Positions 47,469 through 56,999 of a stretch of DNA of 64,000 nucleotides are shown piece by piece. Numbering within the stretch: the first letter of the stretch is position 1; every line of letters starts with the position of its first letter. The stretch is from Candidatus Calescibacterium sp. (GTDB lineage Bacteria; DRYD01), in contig JANXCV010000003.1 of the NCBI GenBank assembly GCA_025059235.1, forward strand, positions 62,001 through 126,000, read 5' to 3'. The notes beneath the pieces were generated by a model, which worked only from the letters and a program-made list of their open reading frames with translations, searched no databases and was not told the DNA's origin. The position numbers were made by a program, and so were the translations under genes.

Positions 47469-47792
47469 CTATTCGATTTGTATATAGATCTTATTATCTT
47501 CTATTTTTGATTTGTATATGTTAACAGGCGTTACTGCTGGCATTCTCATTGCTCTACCTGTTTCAATGTCAAATCTTGCTCCATGATAAATACATTCTAT
47601 TATCTTTTCATCTATTATTTTCCCATCCGACAGAGGCTTATCATCATGAGTACACTTATTTTCTATTGCAAAAACACTATTACCTACCTTTATCAGTAGT
47701 ATTTCTAGATTATCTTTTATTCTTACTACTTTCTTATTAGATTCCTTAAAATCATCCAAACTTCCTACTTCTATCCAGCCAGAACTCACCAT
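47469..47792 (-). CDS. Rieske [2Fe-2S] ferredoxin
   Basis: The 107-residue protein has the two Rieske boxes, CTHDDKPL (Cys-x-His) and CIYHGARFD (Cys-x-x-His), and the rest fits a non-heme dioxygenase-type Rieske ferredoxin (NirD/BphF-like). It likely transfers electrons in the cytoplasm. It directly follows sufD (13-base gap) and ends the suf set, a gene order that occurs in other bacteria with SUF clusters. Confidence 0.92.
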   Translation of the reverse strand: MVSSGWIEVGSLDDFKESNKKVVRIKDNLEILLIKVGNSVFAIENKCTHDDKPLSDGKIIDEKIIECIYHGARFDIETGRAMRMPAVTPVNIYKSKIEDNKIYIQIE

Positions 47793-47805
47793 TTATTTCA
47801 CTCCC

Positions 47806-48852
47806 TTAACTGTATTCTTCGCCTGTAACTTTTTTGTATATAGTAGAGTATAATTTTGTTCCAAAAGTTTCTTCGAGTTTATCTAATAAGAAGCCGTCTG
47901 TTATTAATTTAATTGCTTCTTGCCTATTTACCCCCCTGGACATAAAGTAATATATAGCCTCTTCATCTAGAGAAGAAACAACTGCTCCATGGGTACAGGC
48001 AACTTCCTGGTTCAATATTTCTAACTCCGGTATAGTTTCAACTTTTGCCTTGTCGGATAAAAGTATATTCCTACTATTCTGATAAGCATTACAATACTTC
48101 GCATCTTTTTCTATCCTTAACATACCAGTATATATACTTCTTGCCATATTATCAACTATTGATCTGTATACACTTAAACTCTTAGAACCCGACTTTAGGT
48201 GAATGTTCTCAGTTCTGTAATCTATATGATTATTGTTATTGAGTTTTGCAAGTATATAAACCGTATAATTCGAATCTATTCCATCTATTACAGATCTTAT
48301 ATGAGTTTTTTCATACTTAGAATTGAATGAGCTAAACACAAGAGCCACATTTGAATTATCTGCTAAATTCAGGTATATGAAATTATGTGTATAAGATTTT
48401 GTAAAATAGTTGTCAAAAAATATTCTAACTTTGCTGTTCTGACTTATTTCTATTTCCATAACATTATTATTCACAGAATTTTCGAATTTATCGGAAGACT
48501 TTATAATCATATCCACCTCTAAGTTGGAATCTATCTTTATTTGGCTTCTAACTATGTTATATTCACCCTGAAAGTTTTGTTCTAGGTAATAATCTCCATC
48601 TCTTGTAATATGAATTGAAAATTTTTCCTGATGGTTTAACAGATTATATACTGTTATTTTTTCGGGATATCTGAGTGTAATTGATTCAAAAATATCTTGT
48701 TTTAAAATTTCTCCTCCTTTAAGTATAACTTCTAGAGAAGTATTTGGTTTTTGATCTTTTACAAAAAATGAATATTCACTATATCTCCATGTATGTTCTG
48801 TTTTGGCAGGTTCTGGCAATTGTTCATATACCTCTTTTAGTTTCACAAACAT
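47806..48852 (-). CDS. sufD: Fe-S cluster assembly protein SufD
   Basis: The 348-residue protein has the SufB/SufD beta-helix core, with LNQEVACTHGAVVSSLDEEA and YYFMSRGVNRQEAIKLITDGF near the end, typical of SufD. It forms the SufBC2D scaffold in the cytoplasm. Among paralogues it is closer to SufD because of its length and its place after sufB. The start is ATG 48852, since GTG 48855 would overlap the AGAGGTG ribosome-binding site. It is shorter than E. coli SufD (423), mostly at the N-terminus. Confidence 0.9.
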   Translation of the reverse strand: MFVKLKEVYEQLPEPAKTEHTWRYSEYSFFVKDQKPNTSLEVILKGGEILKQDIFESITLRYPEKITVYNLLNHQEKFSIHITRDGDYYLEQNFQGEYNIVRSQIKIDSNLEVDMIIKSSDKFENSVNNNVMEIEISQNSKVRIFFDNYFTKSYTHNFIYLNLADNSNVALVFSSFNSKYEKTHIRSVIDGIDSNYTVYILAKLNNNNHIDYRTENIHLKSGSKSLSVYRSIVDNMARSIYTGMLRIEKDAKYCNAYQNSRNILLSDKAKVETIPELEILNQEVACTHGAVVSSLDEEAIYYFMSRGVNRQEAIKLITDGFLLDKLEETFGTKLYSTIYKKVTGEEYS

Positions 48853-48866
48853 CACCTCTTGTATTT

Positions 48867-50285
48867 TTATCCTACGCTACCTTCCATTTCAAGGGCTATT
48901 AATCTATTCATTTCCAAGGCATATTCCATCGGTAGTTCTTTAATAAAGTTTTCGATAAAACCATGGATTATTAGTGTTTTAGCTTCTTCGGGTGACAACC
49001 CTCTTGACATAAGATAATATAGCTGTTGTTCACTTATTTTACTCACTGTAGCTTCATGCGTCACTACTGCATTTGGTTGATGAACTTCTATAACGGGATA
49101 GGTGTCTGTTCTACTTTCTGGATCTAAGAGTAATGCATCGCATTGGACGTTTACTTTTGCATTTTTTGCCTCTTTATAGACCTTTACTAAACCTCTGTAG
49201 CTTGCTCTACCACTTCCAACTGATATTGATTTGGATGTAACTGTTGCAGATGTATTTGGAGCTGCCATTACTATTTTGGAACCTGCATCTTGATGTTGAC
49301 CTGTTTTTGCAAAAGCCACCGATATTATCTCTCCTCTTGCTCCCTCTCCTAGCAAGTATATAGATGGATATTTCATAGTAAGTAAGCTTCCTATATTAGC
49401 ATCTATCCATCCTACTTTTGCATTTGTATAGGCTACTGACCTTTTAGTTACTAGATTATATACATCTTTTGACCAATTTTGAATAGTTATGTATTGGACC
49501 TTGGAATTAGGTAAGGCTATTATCTCTACTACTGCTGCATGAAGAGACTGAGATGAGTAAATTGGAGCAGTACAACCTTCTATATACGTAACTTCAGAGC
49601 CCTCATCTGCTATTATCAGAGTTCTCTCAAACTGCCCCATGTTTCTAGCATTTATCCTAAAGTAAGCCTGTAAAGGAATAGATACTTTTACATTTGGTGG
49701 TACATATACAAACGATCCACCTGACCATACTGCACTATTTAGAGCGGCAAATTTATTATCTTCTGGTGGAACTACTGTACCAAAATATTTCCTTACAATC
49801 TCTGGATATTCCCTTAGTCCTGTATCCATATCCGTGAAGATAACCCCTTGTTTTGCTAGATCCTGCCTGATTGAATGGTATACCACTTCCGATTCATACT
49901 GGGCTGTTACCCCAGCTAGGAATTTCCTTTCAGCTTCAGGTATACCTAACCTTTCAAAGGTCTTTTTTATATACTCTGGAACTTCGTCCCATGATCTCTT
50001 ATGATCTTCTTGAGGCCTAACATAGTAGTGGATATCATCGAAGTTTATTTTATTTAGTAGTTCAGTGTTTCCCCATTTAGGCATTGGCTTACTGATAAAA
50101 ATCCTATAGGCTCTGACTCTAAATTCTGTCATCCATTCAGGCTCACCTTTTATTTTACTTATTTTTATAACTTTATCTTCGTCCAGCCCTTTATCAAAAA
50201 TCTCCTTATATAGATAAGGATCTTTGAAGTCATACTTGTATGTTTCTGCCATTTCTCTCAATTCCATAACTGATCTATCTTCCAT
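48867..50285 (-). CDS. sufB: Fe-S cluster assembly protein SufB
   Basis: The 472-residue scaffold has an N-terminal helical part ([15 protein letters not shown]), the [14 protein letters not shown] element and the beta-helix with [20 protein letters not shown] and [22 protein letters not shown]. The conserved cysteine of GCTAP and the Glu/His ligands for cluster assembly are present. The start is ATG 50285, eight bases after GGAGG; the in-frame GTG three codons earlier lies inside that site. It follows sufC by about 21 bases. Confidence 0.96.
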   Translation of the reverse strand: MEDRSVMELREMAETYKYDFKDPYLYKEIFDKGLDEDKVIKISKIKGEPEWMTEFRVRAYRIFISKPMPKWGNTELLNKINFDDIHYYVRPQEDHKRSWDEVPEYIKKTFERLGIPEAERKFLAGVTAQYESEVVYHSIRQDLAKQGVIFTDMDTGLREYPEIVRKYFGTVVPPEDNKFAALNSAVWSGGSFVYVPPNVKVSIPLQAYFRINARNMGQFERTLIIADEGSEVTYIEGCTAPIYSSQSLHAAVVEIIALPNSKVQYITIQNWSKDVYNLVTKRSVAYTNAKVGWIDANIGSLLTMKYPSIYLLGEGARGEIISVAFAKTGQHQDAGSKIVMAAPNTSATVTSKSISVGSGRASYRGLVKVYKEAKNAKVNVQCDALLLDPESRTDTYPVIEVHQPNAVVTHEATVSKISEQQLYYLMSRGLSPEEAKTLIIHGFIENFIKELPMEYALEMNRLIALEMEGSVG

Positions 50286-50306
50286 GGAAGGCACCTCCTA
50301 ACCTCT

Positions 50307-51059
50307 TTAAGCACCCACGTTATTTTCAAGCCACAAGTAACCCTTCTCATCTATTTCTCTTGCTAACGATATATCCCCAGAAGCTACTATCTTACCATTT
50401 ATCATTACGTGTACCCTATTTGGAGACAAATACTGTAATAACCTTGAATAGTGAGTTATAAATATTATCGAAGTGTTTGGGTTTTGTTCAACGTACTCAT
50501 TTATGTATCTCACTATACTTTTTAGTCCATCTATGTCCAAACCTGAGTCTATTTCATCCAGTATTGCCAATTTAGGTTTGTAAACTAAAACCTGCATAGC
50601 TTCTATTCTTTTCCTTTCTCCTCCTGAAAAACCTTCGTTCAGATATCTTTTCATCGTGTCTTCCGGAATACCAAATTTATGCAACAATTCTACTATCTCT
50701 TTTCTTATTTTGGAATAGGGCATATCTTGGGGATAAAACTTCTTGGTTGTATATCTGAAAAAACTGGTAAGTGTTACACCTGGTATCTCTATTGGGTTTT
50801 GGAATGCCAAATATATTCCCTTAATAGCTCTTTCGTTAGTAGGTAGATCGTTTATAAGCTCATTTTCAAAGTATATCTGTCCGTCGATAATCTCATATTC
50901 GGGATTTCCCATTATTACATGCCCCAGAGTTGACTTACCACTACCGTTTCTACCCATTATACAATGTATCTCTCCGCTTTTCACTTCTAAGTCTAGCCCA
51001 TTTAGTATCTGTTTGTCCATTGACTTTACTTTGACTACCAGGTTGTTTATCTTCAACAT
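50307..51059 (-). CDS. sufC: Fe-S assembly ATPase SufC
   Basis: The 250-residue ABC ATPase has the P-loop GRNGSGKST, the ABC signature LNEGFSGGERKR, Walker B PKLAILDEIDSGLD and the H-loop FITHYSRLL. The GFSGGE form and the DIDGLK spacing mark SufC. It powers the SufBCD scaffold. A GGGAGG site precedes the ATG. It begins the suf set, with a 105-base gap from mnmE upstream, which may hold its own promoter, though I see no strong one. No cysteine desulfurase (sufS) or sufU gene is present in the group. Confidence 0.96.
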   Translation of the reverse strand: MLKINNLVVKVKSMDKQILNGLDLEVKSGEIHCIMGRNGSGKSTLGHVIMGNPEYEIIDGQIYFENELINDLPTNERAIKGIYLAFQNPIEIPGVTLTSFFRYTTKKFYPQDMPYSKIRKEIVELLHKFGIPEDTMKRYLNEGFSGGERKRIEAMQVLVYKPKLAILDEIDSGLDIDGLKSIVRYINEYVEQNPNTSIIFITHYSRLLQYLSPNRVHVMINGKIVASGDISLAREIDEKGYLWLENNVGA

Positions 51060-51164
51060 TAGATTTCCCTCCCTTTACATTTGGAAATATTACAATTTTG
51101 TACTTTTTTAAATTCATTCAATTTATCGTAGTAATATAATTATACTTTTCCTAGTTTTAACCTT

Positions 51165-52568
51165 TTACTTTCCAACGCAAAATCTAGATAAAAGATTTTC
51201 TATTACTGTGTCCGATAGATTTTCTCCAGTTAGCTCGGTTATGCAATTTAGTGCTTCTCGGAGATTTATTGCTATAATCTCTACTGACAAATTGAAATCC
51301 TCAATTGCCCTTTTCAAAAAGAAAACTATCTTTTTTAGAATTTCATACTGAAAGTTATCTACTAATATTATTTCGTCTTGACCATCAAGCCCTATTATTT
51401 TTGGAACCAACTCTCTTAAAATATCCATATTGATATTCTCTTTTATTGAACATGAAACAATTGCAAAATTCACCAATATATTACTCATGAGATTTTTTAC
51501 TTTCTCCTCAAACTTTTTAATCTTTTCTTTGTCTTTCTCTTTGTCTATTTTATTGATGATGATTATTATTCTTTTATCTTTGGACAGGTTTGAAACTATT
51601 TCCATATCGTTTTCATCTAAGTTATCGTATTCTATGACCCAGAAAATCAATTGGGCTCTATCGATGATTTCTTTGGCCTTTTGTATGCCTATTCTTTCTA
51701 TTATATCTGACGTTTTTCTAAAACCTGCAGTATCGTATAACTTAAGTATAACTCCGTTGAAATTTATATACTCCGTTATTATATCTCTTGTAGTTCCGGG
51801 AATATCGCTTATTATAACTCTTTCCTGTCCATACAGATAGTTAAAAAGTGTTGATTTTCCCACATTTGGTTTTCCGATTATTACTGTATCTATTCCCTCT
51901 CTATACATCTTGCTTATGTGATAATTCGAAATAATTTTTTCTATTTGTTCGATTATGCCAATTATTTCTAACTTTAAATCTTCTAGATTTATATCTGGTA
52001 TATCTTCTTCGGGGAAATCTATCAGAGCCTCTAACCAAGGTATCCAATATAGTAGTCTTTCTCTTATCCAATTTATCTTCGAAGAGAATGACCCTCTGAG
52101 GTTGTTTAGAGATAATCTTAACATCTGTTCTGTAGTAGATTCTATTATATCTCTTATTGCAATTGCTTTCGAAATATCTATTTTTTGGTTCAGAATTGCT
52201 CTTAACGTAAACTCACCAGGCTTGGCTAGTCTACAACCCATATCCAGAAAAACGTCAATTATTTTCTGCATAAGTATCACGTTACCGTGACAGCTTATCT
52301 CTACCATATCTTCTCCCGTATAGCTATGAGGTTTTCGGTATATTGTGACAATTACTTCATCTATGAATTCTCCATCTTTCTGAAGAGTACCATAATAAGC
52401 TCTATACCCTTTTGAATTCAGGATATCCACTTGTTTTCGGTAAGGGACAAAGATTTTACTCAGGAAATTCAGAGCTTCTGGACCAGATACCCTTATAACT
52501 CCTATCGCCGCATTTTTTAAACCACTGGATATCGCAACTATTGTACAATTATCGCTTAAAAAACTCAT
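51165..52568 (-). CDS. mnmE: tRNA uridine-34 modification GTPase MnmE
   Basis: The 467-residue protein has the N-terminal tetrahydrofolate-binding fold (IGVIRVSGPEAL, YYGTLQKDGEFIDE, PGEFTLRA), a helical domain and an inserted GTPase with G1 GKPNVGKST, the switch GTTRD, G3 DTAGF and G4 NKID. It ends with CVGK, the usual C-terminal C-[IV/L]-GK motif with the catalytic Cys. It makes 5-carboxymethylaminomethyl-type uridines with MnmG. Length is normal. It starts 4 bases after the dehydratase stop. Confidence 0.96.
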   Translation of the reverse strand: MSFLSDNCTIVAISSGLKNAAIGVIRVSGPEALNFLSKIFVPYRKQVDILNSKGYRAYYGTLQKDGEFIDEVIVTIYRKPHSYTGEDMVEISCHGNVILMQKIIDVFLDMGCRLAKPGEFTLRAILNQKIDISKAIAIRDIIESTTEQMLRLSLNNLRGSFSSKINWIRERLLYWIPWLEALIDFPEEDIPDINLEDLKLEIIGIIEQIEKIISNYHISKMYREGIDTVIIGKPNVGKSTLFNYLYGQERVIISDIPGTTRDIITEYINFNGVILKLYDTAGFRKTSDIIERIGIQKAKEIIDRAQLIFWVIEYDNLDENDMEIVSNLSKDKRIIIIINKIDKEKDKEKIKKFEEKVKNLMSNILVNFAIVSCSIKENINMDILRELVPKIIGLDGQDEIILVDNFQYEILKKIVFFLKRAIEDFNLSVEIIAINLREALNCITELTGENLSDTVIENLLSRFCVGK

Positions 52569-52572
52569 ATTC

Positions 52573-54294
52573 TTACACGCTACCTCTTACTCTTGTAGAA
52601 AAGACAAAACTTCTAATATTTTCTTCAAGATATTTATCTATATCAGATGCATTGTTAATCCCTGACTCTAGATCTTTAATGAAAGATAATATTTCTTCTT
52701 TTCTGATCTCTATTTTGGGATCAACTATGAAGATATATCCCCATTTCTGTATGGTTCTTTCAAATTCGTAGAATAGTTCTTCCTGAAGTTTTTCTCCTTT
52801 TTTCAATCCGGTAATTTCTATTTCAATTTTTCTGTGGGGTGATACTATTTGAATAATTTTTTCTATTACTTCGCGGATTTTTATTTGCTCACCCATATCC
52901 AAAACTGCTATTTTCCCGCTCGGTATTTTTAGAGAGCTTATAATCAGTTTTGCGGCCTCTTCCGGCATCATAAAAAATCTCCTCACTTCCTCATGGGTTA
53001 GAAAAACTTTACCATACATGTTTATCTGCTTTATTACAGTTGGTATCAAACTACCCGATGTTCCAAAGACGTTACCAAACCTGACCACTATTGCTTTGGA
53101 AAAATCATCCTTATAGCTAAGAGTTATTAATTCACCCATCCTTTTTGTTAAGCCCATAAAACTGGTGGGGTTTACTGCCTTATCTGTAGAAATAAATACA
53201 AACTCTTTCTGGTTATCCCTTATACACTCAATGATGTTCATTAGGCCAGTTATATTTGTTTTGTAAGAGGTGTACTTGTTTTCTTCTACTATGGGGACGT
53301 GTTTGTTTGCAGCACAGTGAAAAACTATGTCCACCTCCCCAATATACCTCGAAAGAAATTTATCCTTTATATCAAAAAGCAAGAATTCTTTATGCACTTT
53401 ATCGAAAGGAATCAACTCTAACATCAAATTATGAAGATTTTCTTCACTATAATCTAAAAGTTTAATGTTTTTTGCTCCGAGAAAAATCAATTCCTTGGTT
53501 ATATGTTTGCCTATACTTCCTCCAGCTCCTATCACTAAATATATCTTGTCGGGATCTATTTCCACATCTATTATCCTTTTCTCTCTATTTATCACATCTT
53601 CAACTCTGAAATTCTGGATGAAAAGGGATGGTAAGAACTCAACCTTTCTTACCAAAGATCCAGCAGGTTTGTTTTCAATCACCCTAAGATAAAATTCTTG
53701 ACTTATATCTTTATCTATGAAAATTTCATTTACTGGCATTCGTTTCAAATACGAAATATCATAATATATTGGTATCCCCTTGAATAATCTACCCTTTGGG
53801 AGCTTTTCCTGAAAAAATATAGCTACTATATTTTGATTCTTCAAACTATCGAATATTTTTTCTACATTCTTCTCTCTACATACAATAACCGAATTCACCA
53901 TCTTCTCTTCTTTTACACTATATTCTTTTAGACCTCGGTAGAATATTCTAACCAATACCAAAAGCAACATCGATATCGGTATCGAAGTTAAGAATATCGT
54001 TCTTGGTATAAAGAAACCTTCACTGAAGTAAAAAAACAGACCTAAAAATACATTAACACTAAAGAAAGTCAGAATTGTTTTCATAAACTCTCTTAATGAA
54101 GAATACTCCCATTTTTCTTCATAATCTCCAAAAATCCAAAGGGTACCAACCATGAGAATACTGTAATTAATGAAGAATAGTATCTTCTGTGAAACAAATG
54201 ATAAAGGTATACTTAATTCGAACCTCAAAAAAGTAGATAACATCAGGGAAAAGAGAATTAATACAAAATCAATGATGATCAGTGAAATATTCAT
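52573..54294 (-). CDS. membrane nucleotide-sugar 4,6-dehydratase (PglF/WbpM/CapD-like)
   Basis: The 573-residue protein has about four N-terminal membrane helices (residues 1-120), a Rossmann-like linker and a short-chain dehydrogenase domain with GAGGSIGKHITKEL and STDKAVNPTSFMGLTKRMGE. The Met in place of the catalytic Tyr with the Lys kept is the hallmark of UDP-GlcNAc 4,6-dehydratases of the FlaA1/PglF/WbpM type. It makes precursors for surface glycans or glycoprotein sugars at the inner membrane. It overlaps mreB as TAATG, pointing to envelope co-regulation. Confidence 0.87.
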   Translation of the reverse strand: MNISLIIIDFVLILFSLMLSTFLRFELSIPLSFVSQKILFFINYSILMVGTLWIFGDYEEKWEYSSLREFMKTILTFFSVNVFLGLFFYFSEGFFIPRTIFLTSIPISMLLLVLVRIFYRGLKEYSVKEEKMVNSVIVCREKNVEKIFDSLKNQNIVAIFFQEKLPKGRLFKGIPIYYDISYLKRMPVNEIFIDKDISQEFYLRVIENKPAGSLVRKVEFLPSLFIQNFRVEDVINREKRIIDVEIDPDKIYLVIGAGGSIGKHITKELIFLGAKNIKLLDYSEENLHNLMLELIPFDKVHKEFLLFDIKDKFLSRYIGEVDIVFHCAANKHVPIVEENKYTSYKTNITGLMNIIECIRDNQKEFVFISTDKAVNPTSFMGLTKRMGELITLSYKDDFSKAIVVRFGNVFGTSGSLIPTVIKQINMYGKVFLTHEEVRRFFMMPEEAAKLIISSLKIPSGKIAVLDMGEQIKIREVIEKIIQIVSPHRKIEIEITGLKKGEKLQEELFYEFERTIQKWGYIFIVDPKIEIRKEEILSFIKDLESGINNASDIDKYLEENIRSFVFSTRVRGSV

Positions 54295-55313
54295 TAAAGA
54301 CTTTCTGCAAATCTACCGGTACCGATCGCAACACATGCTATAGGATCAGGAGGTATATTAACTTTTATACCTGTTGCTTTAGAAATTACGACGTCTATTC
54401 CTCTTAGTAGAGCTCCTCCGCCTGTAAGAGTTATCCCTTCTTCTATTATATCCGAGGCCAACTCTGGAGGGGTCATTTCAAGAACTGATTTGACGGCATC
54501 TACTATCTCACTTACTGGTTCCCACAATGCTTCCATTGTCTCTCTACTCGTTATCGTTACGCTCTTCGGTAAACCAGTAAATAGATCTCTACCTTTTACC
54601 TCGATTTTTCTCTCTTCTTCCAAAGGTACAATGGTACCGATTGAAATTTTTATTTTTTCTGCAGTTTGCTCTCCTATTAATAAATTGAAGTTCTTCCTTA
54701 TGTATTTTGAAATGGCTTCGTCCATTTTATCTCCAGCTACCTTTATCGTTCTTTTTACCACTATTCCTCCTAGTGATATTACTGCCACATCAGTAGTTCC
54801 TCCACCGATATCTACTATCATGTTTCCTCTTGCACTATTTACCTTTAGATCAGCTCCTATTGCTGCTGCCATAGGTTCCTCTATTATATATACTTCCTTT
54901 GCTCCAGCTGCCATAACTGCTTCTTTTATCACTCTCTCTTCCACACTGTTGTATTCAGCTGGTATACATACCGCTACTATGGGTTTAAATATATAGCTCC
55001 AAATTGAATACTTTTTTACTCTATTTACGTAGAACTTAATCATTGCTTCTGCTGCTTCATAATTTGCTATTACACCCTCGCGTATTGGCTTTTCTGCTAC
55101 TATGTGTGATGGTGTTCTTCCTATCATTTCTTTAGCCTCTTCTCCAACTGCAAGCACCATATTCCCTTTTTTCTTATCGATTGCTACTACTGATGGTTCT
55201 TTCAATACTATTCCCTTACCTTTTACATATACCAATACACTGTTTGTACCTAGGTCTATTCCTATTCTTTGATTGAACGATGAAAGTAGACCATTTGGTT
55301 TGGTGTTATACAT
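54294..55313 (-). CDS. mreB: rod-shape actin homologue MreB
   Basis: This 339-residue actin-fold protein has phosphate-binding motifs RIGIDLGTNSVLVYV and IVDIGGGTTDVAVI, and ends with ITLTGGGALLRGIDVV and the ACVAIGTGRF element. It polymerises at the inner membrane and guides lateral wall growth, implying a rod-shaped cell. The ATG follows AGAGGTAAGTA inside the end of murA (8-base overlap). No mreC or mreD gene follows; a dehydratase does. The order atpC-murA-mreB is a conserved pattern also known in Gram-positive lineages. Confidence 0.95.
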   Translation of the reverse strand: MYNTKPNGLLSSFNQRIGIDLGTNSVLVYVKGKGIVLKEPSVVAIDKKKGNMVLAVGEEAKEMIGRTPSHIVAEKPIREGVIANYEAAEAMIKFYVNRVKKYSIWSYIFKPIVAVCIPAEYNSVEERVIKEAVMAAGAKEVYIIEEPMAAAIGADLKVNSARGNMIVDIGGGTTDVAVISLGGIVVKRTIKVAGDKMDEAISKYIRKNFNLLIGEQTAEKIKISIGTIVPLEEERKIEVKGRDLFTGLPKSVTITSRETMEALWEPVSEIVDAVKSVLEMTPPELASDIIEEGITLTGGGALLRGIDVVISKATGIKVNIPPDPIACVAIGTGRFAESL

Positions 55314-56631
55314 TACTTACCTCTAGAATCTTTTCTGTTTCTTCAAATATGTTTGCTCCTAGTTTTGAAAGTTTTTCTACTATCTTTTCGTAACCCCTAT
55401 ATATTTGATAAGTATTTGTTAGTATTGATTTTCCTTCAGCTGTCAGGGTTGCTATTAATATAGCCGCTCCTCCTCTTATATCTGTTGCTTTTACAGGAGC
55501 ACCGTTTAACTTTTTGCCCCCGTTAACTATTGCAAATTTGTTATTCACTACGTTAATGTCTGCCCCTAATCTTAATAACTCTCCAACATAAACGAATCTA
55601 TCATCGAAAATACTTTCTACTATTACCGATATACCTTCGATAGAGGTTGCCAATGAAACTGCTTGGGGTTGAAGATCGGTCGGAAAGCTAGGGTATACAT
55701 CGGTACTAACTTCAAAAGATTTCAAACGATTTTTTGCTTTCAACTCTATATAATCCGAACCAAATCCTATTTCTACTCCTATTGAACTTAGTAGTTCCCA
55801 TAATCTGGAAAGTGTAACTTTTAATGAGTATTTTTCTTGATCATTATCTTTTATGATTATGTTTCCTCTTGTTGCACATGCTGCTATAGCAAAAGTCCCT
55901 GCCTCTATCCTATCATAGATGTTATCTACCATTATGAGCGAACTAAATTTAGGCTCAGATGGAAAAATTTCCAATATCCTTTTATCTAGATTATATGATA
56001 GCTTTAAGCCATTATATGACAGAAAATCCCAGAGGTAAGTTATCTCTGGTTCAATTGCTACGTTATGAAATATGATTTTTTTTCTTGTCTCTTTAGCGAC
56101 GAATAGACCTAAAAAAGTTGCATTTTTGGTTGCTCCAACACTCGGTAACCAAAACGATATCTCTGTATTAACATTTTTAGGATTAAAATCTTCTACTATG
56201 ACGTTACCTGAATCTATTTTGACATTGAAGCCTAGTTGTTTACTAATCCATAGATGCATGTCTACCTTTCTGTTTCCTATTAGACATCCTCCGGGAAAGG
56301 GTACGATGGCTTTACCAAACCGGTAGACTAAGCTCCCCAGTAAATCAAAGGAAGCTCTCATCTTTGAAGCCAATTCCCAACTTATCTGATAACTTTTTAT
56401 AGGCCTGCTATCAACTATTAGGCTATTATTTACATACTCGCACTTACATCCTACACCTTCCAAAATAGACTTCATTGTGTGAATGTCTTGTATATCTGGT
56501 ACATTATTTATCTTTACTAAAGTATCGAATATTATGCACGAGGCTAGGATAGGAAGAGCTCCATTTTTTGATCCTTGGGGAATAAACTCTCCCCTTAAAG
56601 AATTGGGACCTTCACATACTATTCTTTTCAT
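55306..56631 (-). CDS. murA: UDP-GlcNAc 1-carboxyvinyltransferase
   Basis: The 441-residue enzyme starts peptidoglycan synthesis by adding enolpyruvate to UDP-GlcNAc. It has PQGSKNGALPILAS (catalytic Lys-Asn), the PGGCLIGNRKVDMHL loop with the cysteine that fosfomycin targets, and later TDVYPSFPTDLQPQ and DIRGGAAILIA. It is related to EPSP synthases but clearly MurA. It overlaps the upstream atpC-like gene by 20 bases and mreB by 8. Confidence 0.94.
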   Translation of the reverse strand: MKRIVCEGPNSLRGEFIPQGSKNGALPILASCIIFDTLVKINNVPDIQDIHTMKSILEGVGCKCEYVNNSLIVDSRPIKSYQISWELASKMRASFDLLGSLVYRFGKAIVPFPGGCLIGNRKVDMHLWISKQLGFNVKIDSGNVIVEDFNPKNVNTEISFWLPSVGATKNATFLGLFVAKETRKKIIFHNVAIEPEITYLWDFLSYNGLKLSYNLDKRILEIFPSEPKFSSLIMVDNIYDRIEAGTFAIAACATRGNIIIKDNDQEKYSLKVTLSRLWELLSSIGVEIGFGSDYIELKAKNRLKSFEVSTDVYPSFPTDLQPQAVSLATSIEGISVIVESIFDDRFVYVGELLRLGADINVVNNKFAIVNGGKKLNGAPVKATDIRGGAAILIATLTAEGKSILTNTYQIYRGYEKIVEKLSKLGANIFEETEKILEVSNV

Positions 56632-56866
56632 CTGTATCTACCACAATTAGAGCTTTATTGGAATGAATCTTGATAATTCCATGATTGCACTTATATTTCA
56701 ATTCTCCCTTGTCTGACAATATTCTCAGTATAGAGTTGGGAGCTATGGAAAAAATAGAATCAGTGTGTAGAGGGTATATTTTTAAAACTCCTTCACCAGT
56801 ATCTATAGATATCTCTTTTGCATGAAAATTTTCTGAGAAATAGGGGGTACATATCTTGCATTCCAT
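56612..56866 (-). CDS. atpC: F1 ATP synthase epsilon-like subunit, N-terminal domain only
   Basis: The 84-residue protein aligns along its length with the beta-sandwich domain of AtpC. The TPYFSENFHAKEISIDTGEG stretch matches the 'P…xFxGxVxxVxxxGxxGE' pattern. IYPLHTDSIFSIAPNSILRI matches the E. coli stretch IYPGHAPLLTAIKPGMIRI, and GIIKIHSNKALIVVD follows. The two C-terminal helices (about 45 residues, inhibitory in E. coli) are absent. The place ahead of murA and mreB fits known atpC neighbourhoods. The start codon has no clear ribosome-binding site; a TATAAT abuts it. I rate epsilon identity likely, not certain. Confidence 0.72.
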   Translation of the reverse strand: MECKICTPYFSENFHAKEISIDTGEGVLKIYPLHTDSIFSIAPNSILRILSDKGELKYKCNHGIIKIHSNKALIVVDTDEKNSM

Positions 56867-56999
56867 ATTATACTAATTCAACAGTGTTAATTAGCTTACC
56901 TTTAAACTTTTTAACAAAATTTTTACAAATTTTATCCATCAATAAAAACCTTAATTTTAGATTAGAATTAGAAATAGTAAATGAAAGAGGTTGATAGAG

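Noticed and set aside
51430..52290. Plus-strand frames inside mnmE
   Set aside because: They are antisense shadows of a fully conserved gene.
54490..54996. 168-codon plus-strand frame inside mreB
   Set aside because: It is antisense to the conserved actin-fold core, with no start context.
56867..56872. TATAAT abutting the atpC-like start as a promoter
   Set aside because: The transcript would begin inside the coding region, and no fitting -35 box is seen at 16-18 bases.
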